Below are positions 1 through 12,000 of a stretch of DNA of 64,000 bases, in pieces (positions within the stretch are counted from its first letter, which is position 1; the number at the start of each line of letters is the position of its first letter). The DNA is from Paralimibaculum aggregatum. GTDB taxonomy: Bacteria > Pseudomonadota > Alphaproteobacteria > Rhodobacterales > Rhodobacteraceae. The stretch lies in the NCBI RefSeq assembly GCF_030270585.1, contig NZ_BSYI01000009.1, positions 1 through 64,000 on the forward strand, written 5' to 3'. A model generated the notes under the pieces. It was not told the DNA's origin and searched no databases. It worked only from the letters and a program-made list of their open reading frames with translations. The translations under genes were made by a program, and so were the position numbers.

Positions 1-15
1 CTGGCCGAGAAGTGA
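1..15 (+). CDS. 3' end of an upstream gene (partial)
   Basis: The first four in-frame codons read Leu-Ala-Glu-Lys and are followed by TGA. This fits the tail of a plus-strand gene that starts outside the window, and the 100 bp up to the next gene hold no other frame. Too little is visible to name it. Confidence 0.35.
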   Translation: MAEK

Positions 16-115
16 GGCCATCGGCGGGGCGGCCATCGGCTGCCCCGCCTCCGCCCGGGCGGCGCACCGCCCGGGCAGGGCCCGCAGCGGCGGATCCGCG
101 CCAAGGGAGGGCAAG

Positions 116-2506
116 ATGACCGAGACTGCAATTCATGAGGTTCGCCCCGTCTTCGAGACGCCCTACGAGCGGCGCGGGGTGATCTCGCCGGGCCTGCCGA
201 TCCTGCCGCACGGGGTCGAGCGCCACCCGGTGCCCGGCGGCGGCAGCCGCGCGGTGCAGATCGACGCGGGCGACGAGATCACGGTGATGGACCGCGAGGG
301 CCTGCAGCCGGTGGAACTGGTGTTCTTCGCGCCGGACGGGCGCTCCGATGCCGGGCTGATCGGCGCCCGCGGCGGCCATGCGCCGGAGGGGCTGCGCGCC
401 GCGCTCACCGGCGATCCCTCGGGCCGGCGGGTCGCCCGCGCGCTGGACGCGGCGGGCTTCGACATCGGCCGGGCGGACGCGGTGCGGGTCTTTGCCGAGG
501 GCTCGCGGGCCGGCGACATGGCAAGCTTCCATGCCGCCGCCGACGGGCTGCTGATCGTCTGCGCGCCCGGCGAGCCGATGTCGCCCGAGGCGCAGGACAC
601 GCCGACCGAGGTGGTGCTCTACATCCGCCGCGCCAGTCCCGGCCCGGGCAAGGGCGGGCGCGCCGCGCCGGCGCCGCTGGCCGACCCGCTGCAGGATTTC
701 AACATCCAGCCCGGCGAGGCGCGCGGCTACGAGGTGCGCAAGGGCCAGTACATCCAGGTGCTCGACGTGCAGGGGCGCGAGTGCTCGGATTTCCAGGCGT
801 TCTCGCTCCGCGCCCTCGACCGCGGCATCGAGCGCGAGATCGACCCCACCGCGACGCGCTCGCTGATGGGCTCGCTCTACCCCGCGCCGGGGATCTACGC
901 GAAATACTACAACGTCGATTTCGAGCCGCTGGTCGAGATCGTGCAGGACACCTGCGGCCGGCACGACACCTTCGGGCTGGCCTGCACCGCGCGCTATTAC
1001 GAGGATCTCGGCTATCCCGGCCATGTGAACTGCTCGGACAACATCAATGCCGACCTCGCCCGCTGGCGGGTGCGGCCGCGCGGCGGCTGGCCGGCGATCA
1101 ACTTCTTCTTCAACACCATGCTCGACGACGCCAACGCCATCGGCATGGACGAGCCGTGGTCGCGGCCGGGGGACTATGTGCTGCTGCGCGCGCTGACCGA
1201 CCTGGTCTGCGTCTCCAGCGCCTGCCCCTGCGATGTCGACCCCGCCAATGGCTGGAACCCGACCGACATCCAGGTCCGCACCTATGCCGCGGACGAGGAT
1301 TTCCGTCGCTCGATCGGATGGCGCCCAACCCCGGAGGCCGATGTGCAAGAGACCAAACAGACGGGCTTCCACGAATGCTTCGCCCGGCACACCCGCGATT
1401 TCGTGGAGTACAACGGCTACTGGCTGGCCAACCAGATGCACGGCCACGGCGCCATCGCGGAATACTGGGCCTGCCGCGAGAAGGCCGCGATCATGGACCT
1501 CTCGCCGCTGCGCAAATACGAGGTGACCGGGCCGGATGCCGAGCAGCTTCTGGATCTCTGCGTCACCCGCAACATGGCCAGGCTCTCGACCGGGCAGGTG
1601 GTCTATACCGCGATGTGCTACGAGCATGGCGGGATGATCGACGACGGCACGGTGTTCCGCCTCGGCGACACCAATTTCCGCTGGATCGGCGGCTGCGACA
1701 GCTCCGGCCTCTGGCTGCGCGAGCAGGCCGAGAAGCGCGGGCTCAACGCCTGGGTGCGCAGCTCCACCGACCAGCTCTGCAACGTCGCCGTGCAGGGGCC
1801 GAGATCGCGCGACATCCTGGCCGGCGTGTTCTGGACCCCGCCGACCCAGCCGAGCATCGAGGAGCTGGGCTGGTTCCGCTTCGCGATCGGCCGGCTCGGG
1901 GATTTCCACGGGCCCGCGGTGGTGATCTCGCGCACCGGCTATTCCGGCGAGCTCGGCTACGAGGTGTTCTGCCACCCGAAGGACGCGGCGGCGGTGTTCG
2001 ACGCGATCTGGGCCGCCGGCGAGCCGGTGGGGATGGTGCCGCTCGGCCTCGCGGCGCTCGACATGCTGCGCATCGAGGCCGGGCTGATCTTCGCGGGCTA
2101 CGAGTTCTCCGACCAGACCGACCCGTTCGAGGCGGGCATCGGCTTCACCGTGCCGCTGAAGTCGAAACAGGTGGACTTCATCGGCCGCAAGGCGCTGGAG
2201 GAGCGCAAGGCGCATCCGCAGAAGGCGCTGGTCGGGCTCGATCTCGAGGGCGGGGTGGTGCCCTCGAACGGCGACTGCATCCGCCTCGGCCGCGCCCAGG
2301 TCGGCGAGGTCACCTCGGCGATGCGCTCGCCGGTGCTCGGCAGGGTGATCGCGCTGGCGCGGGTCGATGTGGCCCATGCCGCCGAGGGCACCGAGCTCGA
2401 GGTCGGCCAGCTCGACGGGCAGCAGAAGCGGCTGAAGGCGCGGGTCAGCCGGTTCCCGCATTTCGATCCGACCAAGGAGCGGGTGAAGGGCAACTACCCC
2501 GCCTGA
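116..2506 (+). CDS. DUF1989 / aminomethyltransferase (GcvT-like) fusion protein
   Basis: A 796-residue protein joins two families. Residues about 10-400 are a DUF1989 (urea-carboxylase-associated) region, with the cysteine-rich signature ACPCDVDPANGW near residue 368 followed by NPTDIQVRTY. Residues about 415-790 are a GcvT/glycine-cleavage T-protein fold, with SRTGYSGELGYEVF and PLGLAALDMLRIEAGL, the usual folate-domain motifs. GcvT proteins move a one-carbon unit from an N- or S-methylated substrate to tetrahydrofolate; the substrate here cannot be read from sequence. The start at 116 has a strong AGGGAGGG site eight bases upstream. Fusions of this length occur in Rhodobacterales near methylated-amine genes (from memory). 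The DMSP demethylase DmdA is also a GcvT paralogue, but it lacks the DUF1989 half, so I do not call this dmdA. Confidence 0.8.
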   Translation: MTETAIHEVRPVFETPYERRGVISPGLPILPHGVERHPVPGGGSRAVQIDAGDEITVMDREGLQPVELVFFAPDGRSDAGLIGARGGHAPEGLRAALTGDPSGRRVARALDAAGFDIGRADAVRVFAEGSRAGDMASFHAAADGLLIVCAPGEPMSPEAQDTPTEVVLYIRRASPGPGKGGRAAPAPLADPLQDFNIQPGEARGYEVRKGQYIQVLDVQGRECSDFQAFSLRALDRGIEREIDPTATRSLMGSLYPAPGIYAKYYNVDFEPLVEIVQDTCGRHDTFGLACTARYYEDLGYPGHVNCSDNINADLARWRVRPRGGWPAINFFFNTMLDDANAIGMDEPWSRPGDYVLLRALTDLVCVSSACPCDVDPANGWNPTDIQVRTYAADEDFRRSIGWRPTPEADVQETKQTGFHECFARHTRDFVEYNGYWLANQMHGHGAIAEYWACREKAAIMDLSPLRKYEVTGPDAEQLLDLCVTRNMARLSTGQVVYTAMCYEHGGMIDDGTVFRLGDTNFRWIGGCDSSGLWLREQAEKRGLNAWVRSSTDQLCNVAVQGPRSRDILAGVFWTPPTQPSIEELGWFRFAIGRLGDFHGPAVVISRTGYSGELGYEVFCHPKDAAAVFDAIWAAGEPVGMVPLGLAALDMLRIEAGLIFAGYEFSDQTDPFEAGIGFTVPLKSKQVDFIGRKALEERKAHPQKALVGLDLEGGVVPSNGDCIRLGRAQVGEVTSAMRSPVLGRVIALARVDVAHAAEGTELEVGQLDGQQKRLKARVSRFPHFDPTKERVKGNYPA

Positions 2507-2567
2507 GCGGGCAGCGGGCGGCCCGGGCGTCGGCGGGGGCGCCGGCGCGGCGGCCGGGGGCGGGCGC

Positions 2568-3986
2568 TCACTCCGCCGCCCGGGTCTCCGGCTCCGGCGC
2601 CGGCAGCTCGCCCGAGAGCCGCGCCTGGTGCAGCGCCGCCACCGCGCAGGAGGCCAGCCGCGCCTCGTCGCCATCCGAGCGCGAGGTCAGGATGATCGGC
2701 ACCTGCGCCCCCATCACCACGCCGGCGCCCTCGGCATGGGCGATGAAGGTCAGCTCCTTGGCCAGCATGTTGCCGCTGTCGAGATTGGGCACCACCAGCA
2801 CCTCGGCCCGGCCCGCCACCAGCGACTTGATCCCCTTGGTGCGCGCGGCGTCGAGGTCGATGGCGTTGTCCATGGCCAGCGGGCCGTCGACCAGCCCGCC
2901 GCGGATCTGGCCGCGCTCGGCCATCTTCGAGAGGATCGCGGCGTCGATCGAGGAGGGGATCTTCAGGTTCACCGTCTCCACCGCCGAGAGGATGCCGACC
3001 TTGGGCTCGTCGATGCCGATCGACAGCGCGAGGTCGATGGCGTTCTGCACGATGTCGACCTTGGTCTCGAGATCGGGGGCGATGTTGATCGCCGCGTCGC
3101 TGATCAGGAGCGGGCTGGGCAGCCCCGGCACGTCCATCACGAAGACATGGGTGAGGCGGCGCCCGGTGCGCAGCCCGCCATCGCGCCTGAGCACCGCCGC
3201 GAGCAGCTCGTCGGTGTGCAGATGGCCCTTCATCAGCGCCCGCGCGCGGCCCTCATGCACCAGCGCCACCGCCAGCGCGGCGGCCTCGGCATGGGTTCGC
3301 GCCGCGATCAGCTCGTGCCCGGAGATGTCCTTGCCGAGCGCCTCGGCCGCCGCGCGGATGCGCGCCGGATCGCCGATCAGCAGCGGCGCGATCAGCGTCT
3401 CCTCGGCGGCGAGCAGCGCGCCGCCGAGGCTGTTCGGCTCCTCCGGCGCGACCACCGCGGTGGGGATCGGGGCGAGCGGGCCGGCGCGGCGGACCATCCG
3501 GTCGAAATGCACGTGGCGCTGCACCAGCAGGCCCGGCAGATCGACATCGTCGAAGCGCAGCTTGCGCTCGGGGGCGAAGACGCGGGCCTCGCCGTCGAGG
3601 ATCAGCCTTCCGTCGGAGACCCGCTCGACCCGGGTGTCGAGGCGCACCAGCCGGCCCGCCTCCTTGCCGGTGACGCGCACGCTGACGCGCAGCTCGTCGC
3701 CGGCATGGGCGCGGTCGCGGAAGTTGAAGCTCTGGCTGTGATAGAGCGTGCCGGGGCCGGGCAGGATGTTGCCGAGCACCGCCGAGATCAGCGAGCCGAC
3801 CCAGAGGCTCGGCGCCACCGCCTCCGGCTGGCCATCGCCGTCGCCGTCGAGCTCGGGCAGGTGCAGCGGGCTGTGGTTTCCCGAGGCATGGGCGAAGACG
3901 TAGAGGTCGTCGGCGGTGCAGAGCCGGGTCAGCTCGGCATGGTCGCCGACGGCAAGCTCGTCATGGGTCTTGTTCTCTCGGATCAT
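2568..3986 (-). CDS. bifunctional MaoC-like enoyl-CoA hydratase / phosphate acetyl(butyryl)transferase
   Basis: The 472-residue protein begins MIRENKTHDELAVGD. Residues about 1-150 form a hot-dog MaoC hydratase region, with the FAHASGNHSPLHL segment where MaoC proteins carry their catalytic Asp/His. Residues about 170-465 are a PTA/PTB phosphotransacylase, with SDAAINIAPDLETK, LDSGNMLAKEL and a GAQVPIILTSRSD end. Known homologues of this fused type interconvert acyl-CoA and acyl phosphate and often sit beside ackA, which is absent here. The frame stays open to 4292, but the extra N-terminus is arginine- and cysteine-rich and unlike the family. The ATG at 3986 has AGGA about 11 bases upstream and gives the usual length. 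It is transcribed towards the GcvT fusion, 61 bp away. Confidence 0.85.
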   Translation of the reverse strand: MIRENKTHDELAVGDHAELTRLCTADDLYVFAHASGNHSPLHLPELDGDGDGQPEAVAPSLWVGSLISAVLGNILPGPGTLYHSQSFNFRDRAHAGDELRVSVRVTGKEAGRLVRLDTRVERVSDGRLILDGEARVFAPERKLRFDDVDLPGLLVQRHVHFDRMVRRAGPLAPIPTAVVAPEEPNSLGGALLAAEETLIAPLLIGDPARIRAAAEALGKDISGHELIAARTHAEAAALAVALVHEGRARALMKGHLHTDELLAAVLRRDGGLRTGRRLTHVFVMDVPGLPSPLLISDAAINIAPDLETKVDIVQNAIDLALSIGIDEPKVGILSAVETVNLKIPSSIDAAILSKMAERGQIRGGLVDGPLAMDNAIDLDAARTKGIKSLVAGRAEVLVVPNLDSGNMLAKELTFIAHAEGAGVVMGAQVPIILTSRSDGDEARLASCAVAALHQARLSGELPAPEPETRAAE

Positions 3987-4335
3987 CGGGCTCGTTCCTG
4001 CCAGTGCCGCCGCGCTCTCGAACCGACAGACTAGGCGATGCTGCATCTGCGAAAAAGTGAAGATTGCACGAAATTTCCGGAACCGCCGCCGCCGCCCGGA
4101 TTGGGACGAACTGTGTTGAATTGGCACTTCTCTGCAGGGTCCATACGTGCAACGAAAGCCGGCATGGGAGACCGGACAAGGACCAGGCGCAACAACCGCG
4201 ATGCCGAGGGCGCATCGGGCGGTATTCCGTGCCCTTCGACATGCCGGTGCAGTGCGAAAGATTACGTGACGGCTTCCGAAGCATCGCCCCATCTAGTATG
4301 CAGACCGAGTGTGTGTGTGTTTCCCGGGGGCCGAG
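3987..4335. promoter_or_regulatory. divergent promoter region between the PTA and FAD-oxidoreductase genes
   Basis: This 349-bp gap separates divergent genes and is clearly less G+C-rich than its surroundings, with AT tracts at about 4045-4085 and a GT run at about 4309-4321. It probably carries promoters for both directions. I see TTGGCA near 4127 and TAGTAT near 4294 but no convincing paired -35/-10, and no supported reading frame. Confidence 0.4.
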
Positions 4336-5798
<1,463 letters not shown>

Positions 5799-5799
<1 letters not shown>

Positions 5800-7205
5800 T
5801 GGCCAAGGCCGCGGGCCATCCATGGCCGGGCGCGCAGGTCGTGACGGTTCCGGGCGGGCTGGCCTGCCTGGCCGGCGCGGCGGTGCTGAGCTGGCCGATG
5901 CTGTTCCTCGGCGCGCCGCTGTTCTTCCTCGATTCGCTGCCCTATGCGGTCGAGGGGCAGGCGGTGGTGCAGGGCCTGCTCGGGCTGCTCCCGGGCGGCG
6001 ACGGGGCGGCGGCGGGCTCGGTCGGCGAGCTGGCCGGGCAGGCCAACAGCCTGCGCTCGGTCTATTACGCCGCCTTCGTGCATCTGGCGGCGCAGACGCC
6101 GCTCGGCTTCGCCGGGCCGGCGCTGCTGCAGGGCGCGATGGTGCTGTTCCTGGCCGGGCCGCTGGTCGGCCCCGAGGCCGCGGCGCCGGCGGCCGACCGG
6201 CTGCTCGCCGGCGCGCTGGTGGTGGCGCTGACGCCGCTGGCCTGGTTCGCCTCCTACCTGATGCCGGACGTGCTGGCCGCCGCGGTGGTGCTGCATGCCT
6301 GCCTGCTGGTGCGCGGGGTCGATGCGCTCTCGCCCCGGCAATGCGCCGCGGTGGGGCTGGTGGCCGGCTTCGCCATCGTCAGCCATCACGGATACATCCC
6401 GCTGTCGGGCGCGGTGGTGGCGCTGGCGCTGGCCTTGCGGCTGGCGGCGCGGCGGCCGCTGCTCCGGGCGGCGGCGCTCGGGCTGGCGCCGCTGATGCTG
6501 GCGGTGGGGGCCAACATGGCGCTCGGCGCGCTGGTGCTCGACGGGCCGAGCGTCGCGCCCCGGCGGCTGCCGATCCTGCTCGCCCGCTCGATCGCCGACG
6601 GGCCGGCGCGCTGGCATCTCGAGGCGCACTGCGCCGACGAGAACTATGCCGTCTGCGGCTATTTCGAGACGATCCCGGACACCGTGCACGACACGCTCTG
6701 GGCCGAGGGAGGGCTGCGCGACGGGCCGACCGAGCTGCTGGCCCTGGTCCGCGCCGAGGAGCCGGTGATCCTCTGGCGGGCCTTCCTGGAATATCCGGCG
6801 CAGCAGGTCTGGTCGCTGGCCGGCAACACGCTGGTCCAGCTCGTCAGCATCGGCACCGGGGAGATCCTTGCCGGCCGCGCGGTGTTCGACGCCGCGGGCC
6901 GGCCGCAGCTCGAGATCGACCGCGCGCGCGGCCGCGGGCTGCTCGCCGCCTATGACGTCGTGCTGCCGCTCTCGGTGCTGGCCGGGCTCGGCATGATCGG
7001 CCGGATGGCGCTGCGCGACGGGCTGCGCGCCGGGCCGCACGAGCGCGCGCTGCTCGCGGTGGTGACGGTGGGCCTGCTGGCCAATGGCGCGATCTTCGGC
7101 GGGCTCTCGGCGCCGGTGGATCGCTACCAGACGCGGCTGGCCTGGCTCCTGCCGGCGCTGGCGGCGCTGTTCTGGCTCGCCCGCCGGAGGCGGGAGGGCG
7201 CATGA
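5799..7205 (+). CDS. polytopic inner-membrane protein of unknown function
   Basis: A 468-residue protein with roughly ten hydrophobic segments, including ACLAGAAVLSWPMLFLG near the N-terminus, GALVVALTPLAWFASYLM, and two near the C-terminus. A long polar loop (about residues 250-330) carries HCADENYAVCGYFETIP with two cysteines. The general architecture recalls membrane glycosyltransferases, but the N-terminal acidic motif of the GT-C fold is not obvious, so I do not assign one. Its ATG overlaps the upstream stop (TGATG arrangement), which strongly suggests coupled translation with the FAD oxidoreductase and a shared lipid- or glycan-linked pathway (inference). It ends in a short Arg-rich tail. 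Confidence 0.7.
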
Positions 7206-7237
7206 GTTCGGAGCGGGGCGAGGGTGGGCCGCGTCGC

Positions 7238-7252
7238 TTGACTGAGGGTCAA
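7238..7252. promoter_or_regulatory. perfect inverted repeat (possible operator/-35) upstream of the three-gene unknown operon
   Basis: TTGAC-TGAGG-GTCAA is a perfect 5-5-5 palindrome, 114 bp before the start of the unknown operon. Its left arm also reads TTGACT, a good -35 hexamer, but the sequence 16-17 bp downstream (CACACT/ACACTG) is a weak -10. It lies in the only non-coding gap upstream of three long co-directional genes, so an operator or promoter role is reasonable but unproven. Confidence 0.35.
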
Positions 7253-7365
7253 TATGGCTCACACTGGGTCCATCATTTCAATTCGGCAACAAGCCTGGTC
7301 ATGCATCTCGGCGTTGACCTCTCGGGCTGTTCGCCGTGGGCAGCTTGGTGCGAAGCGAGGCGACG

Positions 7366-9000
7366 ATGAAAAGCAACTCGACACTCCAGCTCAGCAAGGC
7401 ATGGTGGAAGAAGGAAGCCCCCGACGGGCTCGACAAGGCGGGCACCGCCTTCGAGAACGCCATCGACAAGTACACCAAGGCGAACGGGGGCCTGCGCAAC
7501 CCCGACCAGAGGTCGATCGCCGCGATGCAGGACGCGATCGCCGGGCTTGAGGATGCGGGCAAGAAGGTTGTCGTCAAGGCCAAGGAGCTCGAGAAGAAGG
7601 CCAAGGGCAAGAAGGAGGTCCTGAAGGATCTCGGCAACACCATCACGGTGATGGAGAAGGTGCTGGCGCGCGAGCTCGACAGCATCCGCAGCGATCTCGA
7701 GGACATGGAGGACGAGCTCGAGGAGGATGGCGGCGGCGGCCATTTCGCCGATGGCGACGCCCATGCCGCGTTCCTCAAGAAGTTCGCCAACAAGCTCAAG
7801 CGCAACACCTACAGCTTCGCCCTGGTGCTGCAGAACAACGAACCCGCCGACATGCGGATGAACTTCCACAAGAAGAAGGGCGGGCGCTCGCTGGCCGGGC
7901 AGATCCGCAAGGTGGTGCCGGTGAAGAAGTTCACCTTCGGCATCGCCGGCACCGAGGCGCTGACCACCGCGCTCGGCATGGAGCCGATGGGCGCGCGCAC
8001 GCTGGTGCTGCAGGTCGACGGCAAGATGATCCCGAGCCTCGCCAAGCGCACCAAGCTGATGCTGAAGAAGCTCGGCATCTCCGCCTTCGGCCGCGTCGTG
8101 GTGGTGAAGGACGGCGCGGTGCTGGAGAACGCCGACGAGGAGGACGAGGACGAATCGCTCGAGGATATCGATCTCACCGAGGAGGCCGAGCTCGACGAGC
8201 TGATGGCGGAGGAGCCGGAGACCACCGGCACCACCTCGGAAGAGACCGGCACGACCGAGACCCCGACCGAGCCGACCGAGCCGACCGAGCCGACGGAAAC
8301 CCCCGAGCCGGAGGAGCCGGCGATCGACCCGGCGGCGCTGGTGGCGCGGCTCAAGGGCGTGATGAACACCGTCGGCAAGCTCGCCGACACGCCGCCGCAG
8401 GGCACGCTCAAGGTCAAGCTCGGCGAGGCGGCGAAGAAGGTCCGCGGGCTGATCGAGGGGCGCCGGCTCGACGACGCGGCGAAGCTGCTGACCGCCATCG
8501 AGAAGCAGCTCGGCGGGCTCGGGCTGGCCGCGGCGAGCGCCGCCGAAACCAGCCCCGAGAGGCCCAGGGAGATCCCGGTCGACACGGTCGCGCTCAACAA
8601 GGCCCGCGTGCTCTGGAGCAAGACCCGCGAGAAGCTCAACGCCGAGATGGACAAGCTGACCGCCAGCATCATCGACGAATGCTCGGTCGACGAGGAGCTC
8701 GACCCGATCGCCGAGGAGGCGAAGGATCTGCGCGCCTATCTCAAGGATTTCGACGACCGGCTCGAGAAGGTGCTGGAGCAGATGACCGTGACCGGCGACG
8801 GCGCCACCCGCGAGAAGCTGAAGGAGCAGGCCTCGAACATCATCGACGGCTACACCACGCTGCTGAGCGAGAGCTTCTTCCAGGACGTCGACAGCAACAA
8901 CGGCTTCGAGAAGATCTCCCTGACCGCGTCCGCCACCGCGGCGCTGCAGGCGATCCAGGAAACGCTGAAGAAGGCTGCCGAGCCTGCAGTCGTCTCGTGA
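7366..9000 (+). CDS. lysine/glutamate-rich helical protein, first gene of an unknown three-gene operon
   Basis: A 544-residue protein I do not recognise. Residues 1-135 are highly charged and helical. Residues about 145-250 alternate short hydrophobic strands with basic loops (FALVLQNN, RTLVLQVDG, FGRVVVVKDG), suggesting a small alpha/beta domain. Residues about 255-320 are a very acidic linker with Thr-Glu-Pro triplet repeats. Residues 320-544 are again amphipathic helix. There is no signal peptide or membrane segment. The ATG at 7366 has GAGG five bases before it; the in-frame GTG at 7336 has no such site. Third codon positions are almost all G or C as in neighbouring genes, so recent transfer is not indicated. 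Yet lysine is used heavily, unlike the arginine-rich proteins around it. The next gene follows after 47 bp. Confidence 0.8.
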   Translation: MKSNSTLQLSKAWWKKEAPDGLDKAGTAFENAIDKYTKANGGLRNPDQRSIAAMQDAIAGLEDAGKKVVVKAKELEKKAKGKKEVLKDLGNTITVMEKVLARELDSIRSDLEDMEDELEEDGGGGHFADGDAHAAFLKKFANKLKRNTYSFALVLQNNEPADMRMNFHKKKGGRSLAGQIRKVVPVKKFTFGIAGTEALTTALGMEPMGARTLVLQVDGKMIPSLAKRTKLMLKKLGISAFGRVVVVKDGAVLENADEEDEDESLEDIDLTEEAELDELMAEEPETTGTTSEETGTTETPTEPTEPTEPTETPEPEEPAIDPAALVARLKGVMNTVGKLADTPPQGTLKVKLGEAAKKVRGLIEGRRLDDAAKLLTAIEKQLGGLGLAAASAAETSPERPREIPVDTVALNKARVLWSKTREKLNAEMDKLTASIIDECSVDEELDPIAEEAKDLRAYLKDFDDRLEKVLEQMTVTGDGATREKLKEQASNIIDGYTTLLSESFFQDVDSNNGFEKISLTASATAALQAIQETLKKAAEPAVVS

Positions 9001-9047
9001 GCCTCAAGGGCCGTCAGGCCGCCCAGATATCGACACGGAGATAGGTC

Positions 9048-12000
9048 ATGCCGTTTGATGATCTCACCAAGACCCAGCGCGACTTCATCGTCAAGTATTT
9101 CAAGACCGGCAAGCGCTACAAGAAAAACAAGAAGGCGCAGTTCAACGAGGACCTCAAGTATGCCACCTTCGAGGTCTACAACCGCATCAACATGTTCAAG
9201 CTGCGGATCGACAAGATCAAGGAGGATCACCCGCATCTGAGCGTGCAGGTGCTGTACGAGAAGCTGGCGACGATCTCCTCCTTCGCGGATGCCACGCTGG
9301 AGAACAACAAGCGGAACATGAAGGAGAACATGGAGGTGCCCGACTTCTCGCGGGTGCAGTCCATGCTCAACGAGTTCTCGCGCGAGATCTCCGACTACCT
9401 GACCCGGATGCGCGAGCTCGAGGGCACGCTCAAGGGCGACAAGCTGTCGGCGGCGGACGAGGCGCTCAAGCGCTGCGACGAGTATCACGAGGCGGCCTAC
9501 GAGACCTTCCGCGAGGCCCGGCGCGAGATGGAGACCGCGGCGCAGGAGGACATCACCGCGCTGGAGACCGAGATCGCGAAGTTCGACCAGCTCGAGGACG
9601 TGATCCGCAAGGCGATCATGACCGCGATCGGCACCGAGGGCGAGGACCCGAGCGTCGATCTCGAGACCTTCGAGGAACTGGTCTACGGCAAGCCGGACCT
9701 CTTCGTGGAGCGCGGCGACGTGTTCGTCGCCGAGGTGATCCGGCTGATGCAGAAGCGCATCGGCAACTATACGCGCGAGATGACCAGCAACGAGCGCTAC
9801 AAGAACCTCCCGGTGGTCAAGCGCGAGGCCGAGCGCGGGCGTCAGGTGACCGCCGAGATCGACAAGCTCGGCAAGGCGGTGACCGCGCAGCAGACCAAGA
9901 TCGACGAGCTGCGCAACGAGTTCAAGGAGGCCAGCCCCGGCGATAAGGAGAAGATCCGCCAGCAGATCCTCGCCAAGGAGGCGCATCTCGACGACCTGAA
10001 ATCGCGCCTCGCGCAGTGCGAGCGCTACCAGGAGACCGGAGCCGAGCGCGCCAAGCGGATCATCGAGACCGAGCGGCGGCTCGACACCCAGAGCACGCTG
10101 GCGGACAAGATCGCCGAGCTGCTCGAGGACGAGTTCCCGGCCAAGATCGAGGAGTTCGACAACCGGCTCGAGGACGAATCCCTGAGCATCGTGGTGCTCG
10201 ACAACGACCGCGACGTGCTCGCCCGCAATGCCGAGCTGCTGCGCCAGGTCGAGACCTCGCTGGCGCGGGAGATCATCTCGGAGCGCGTCTTCCCCGAGGA
10301 GACCAAGCTCACCGAGATCTCCTCGGACCAGGCGGCGCTGCTGACCAAGATGCTCGCCAATGCGCGCAAGCTGGTCGAGGAGGGCCGGCTCGACTATGCC
10401 TCGGTGGTGCATTTCGAGGTCTCGCGGCTCTGGCAGTTCTTCGTGATGCAGCGGCGCATGGGTCTGCCGGCAGCGCCGCCGCCGCCGCCCAAGCTCGACG
10501 AGGTGTATCGCCGCGAGCTCGAGGTGCAGGAGGCGCGGGCGCGCAATTTCTGGGCGCAGGGCGCGCCGGAGGCGAGCGTCCTGATCGGCGGCTGCGGCGA
10601 TATCCGCGAGTCGATCGAGCAGATCGTCAGCACCCATGACTCGGTGAACCCGGCGACGGAGCGGGATTATGCGGATGTGAAATCGGCGCTCTCCGACCTG
10701 AAGGAGGCGCTCGACGACATCACCATCCCGGAGCGGGAGAAGTCCGACGAGGCCAAGCTGGCGGTCGCGGTCTCGGCCAAGGTGACCAACAAGCTCGTCG
10801 AGATGTTCAACTGCAAGGAGATCGAGGTCACCGAGGAGGATCTCGAGGCCGGCAAGTTCTTCGAGAAGAACTGGCGCGGCAAGCGCGTCGAGGTCTCGTC
10901 CGACCGGGTGATGAAGGTTCCCGACGGCACCGACGAGGAGGGCAACCCGAAGTTCAAGTACCAGCTCATCGACATCAAGTCGGGCCTCGTCGGCGGCGAG
11001 GAGGTGCTGCGGCGCGACGAGAAGCACGTGCCGCGCGACATGATGGTGTTCCTCAAGCAGCGGGCGGAATCGCTGGCGATGATGGCCGAGACCTCCGCCG
11101 AGGGCTGCGAGGACGCGATGAAGAAATACGCCGAGGAGACCGAGAAGCTCCTCGACGAGATCGCCGAGAAGGGGCCGGACTGCTACAAGCGCATCGACGA
11201 GATCGTGAAGTGGTGCGACAATGCGATGACGAGCAACCCGATCTCGAAATATCTCACCAACGACTATGGGGAGAAGAAGACCGACTACGACAACTTCAAG
11301 AAGGAATATCCGAAGAAGCTGCCGACCGAGGCGAAGGCGGATGCGGAGAAGCAGCTGCGCGCCATCGTCAAGCTGCAGAAGGATGCCGAGGCGCTGCGGC
11401 AGACCTACAAGACGGTGCATGCCACGGCGATGCGGATCCACTGGGAGCTGAGCGCGGTGTTCGACGAGCTGAGCGGCGAGAGCAACTCGCTGGGCTCGGG
11501 CATGGAGGCGCTGATCGACGGCGGCATCGACCGGCTGCTGGTCAAGCTCAAGACCGAGTACCAGGACAGCACCGACCCGGAGATCATCCGGCGGATCAGC
11601 GAGGTCGAGCAGCTGATCAAGAAGTCGAAGGGCGAGTTCAAGACCCACAAGATCCCGAAGAACCACATCGACGGCACCTGGCGCAAGGAACTGCTCGCCG
11701 CCTTCCGCAAGCTCGACAGCAAGACCCAGCCGGGGATCGAGGCGGCCGAGACCGAGCTCGAGAAGCTGAAGCAGGCGATGGCCAAGTTCGAGACCAGCCT
11801 CGACACCGCCGGCAGCGCCACCGGCGAGGACCTGCTCAAGCTCGTCGAGTCCTTCGGCAGCCGGATCAGCGACGTCTCGACCTCCTCGATCGAGCAGGCC
11901 GAGGCCAAGAAGAAGATGAACAAGATGCGGTCGCAGCTCAAGTCCGACATCAAGAAGCTCAAGGCCGAGGTCCGCAAGAAGAGCGAGAAGGGCTGGATCT

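Noticed and set aside
116-2506. DMSP demethylase dmdA
   Set aside because: It shares only the GcvT fold. The DUF1989 N-terminal half and total length do not fit DmdA.
3987-4292. N-terminal extension of the phosphate acetyltransferase fusion
   Set aside because: The extension lacks family similarity, while ATG 3986 has a ribosome-binding site and gives the usual length.
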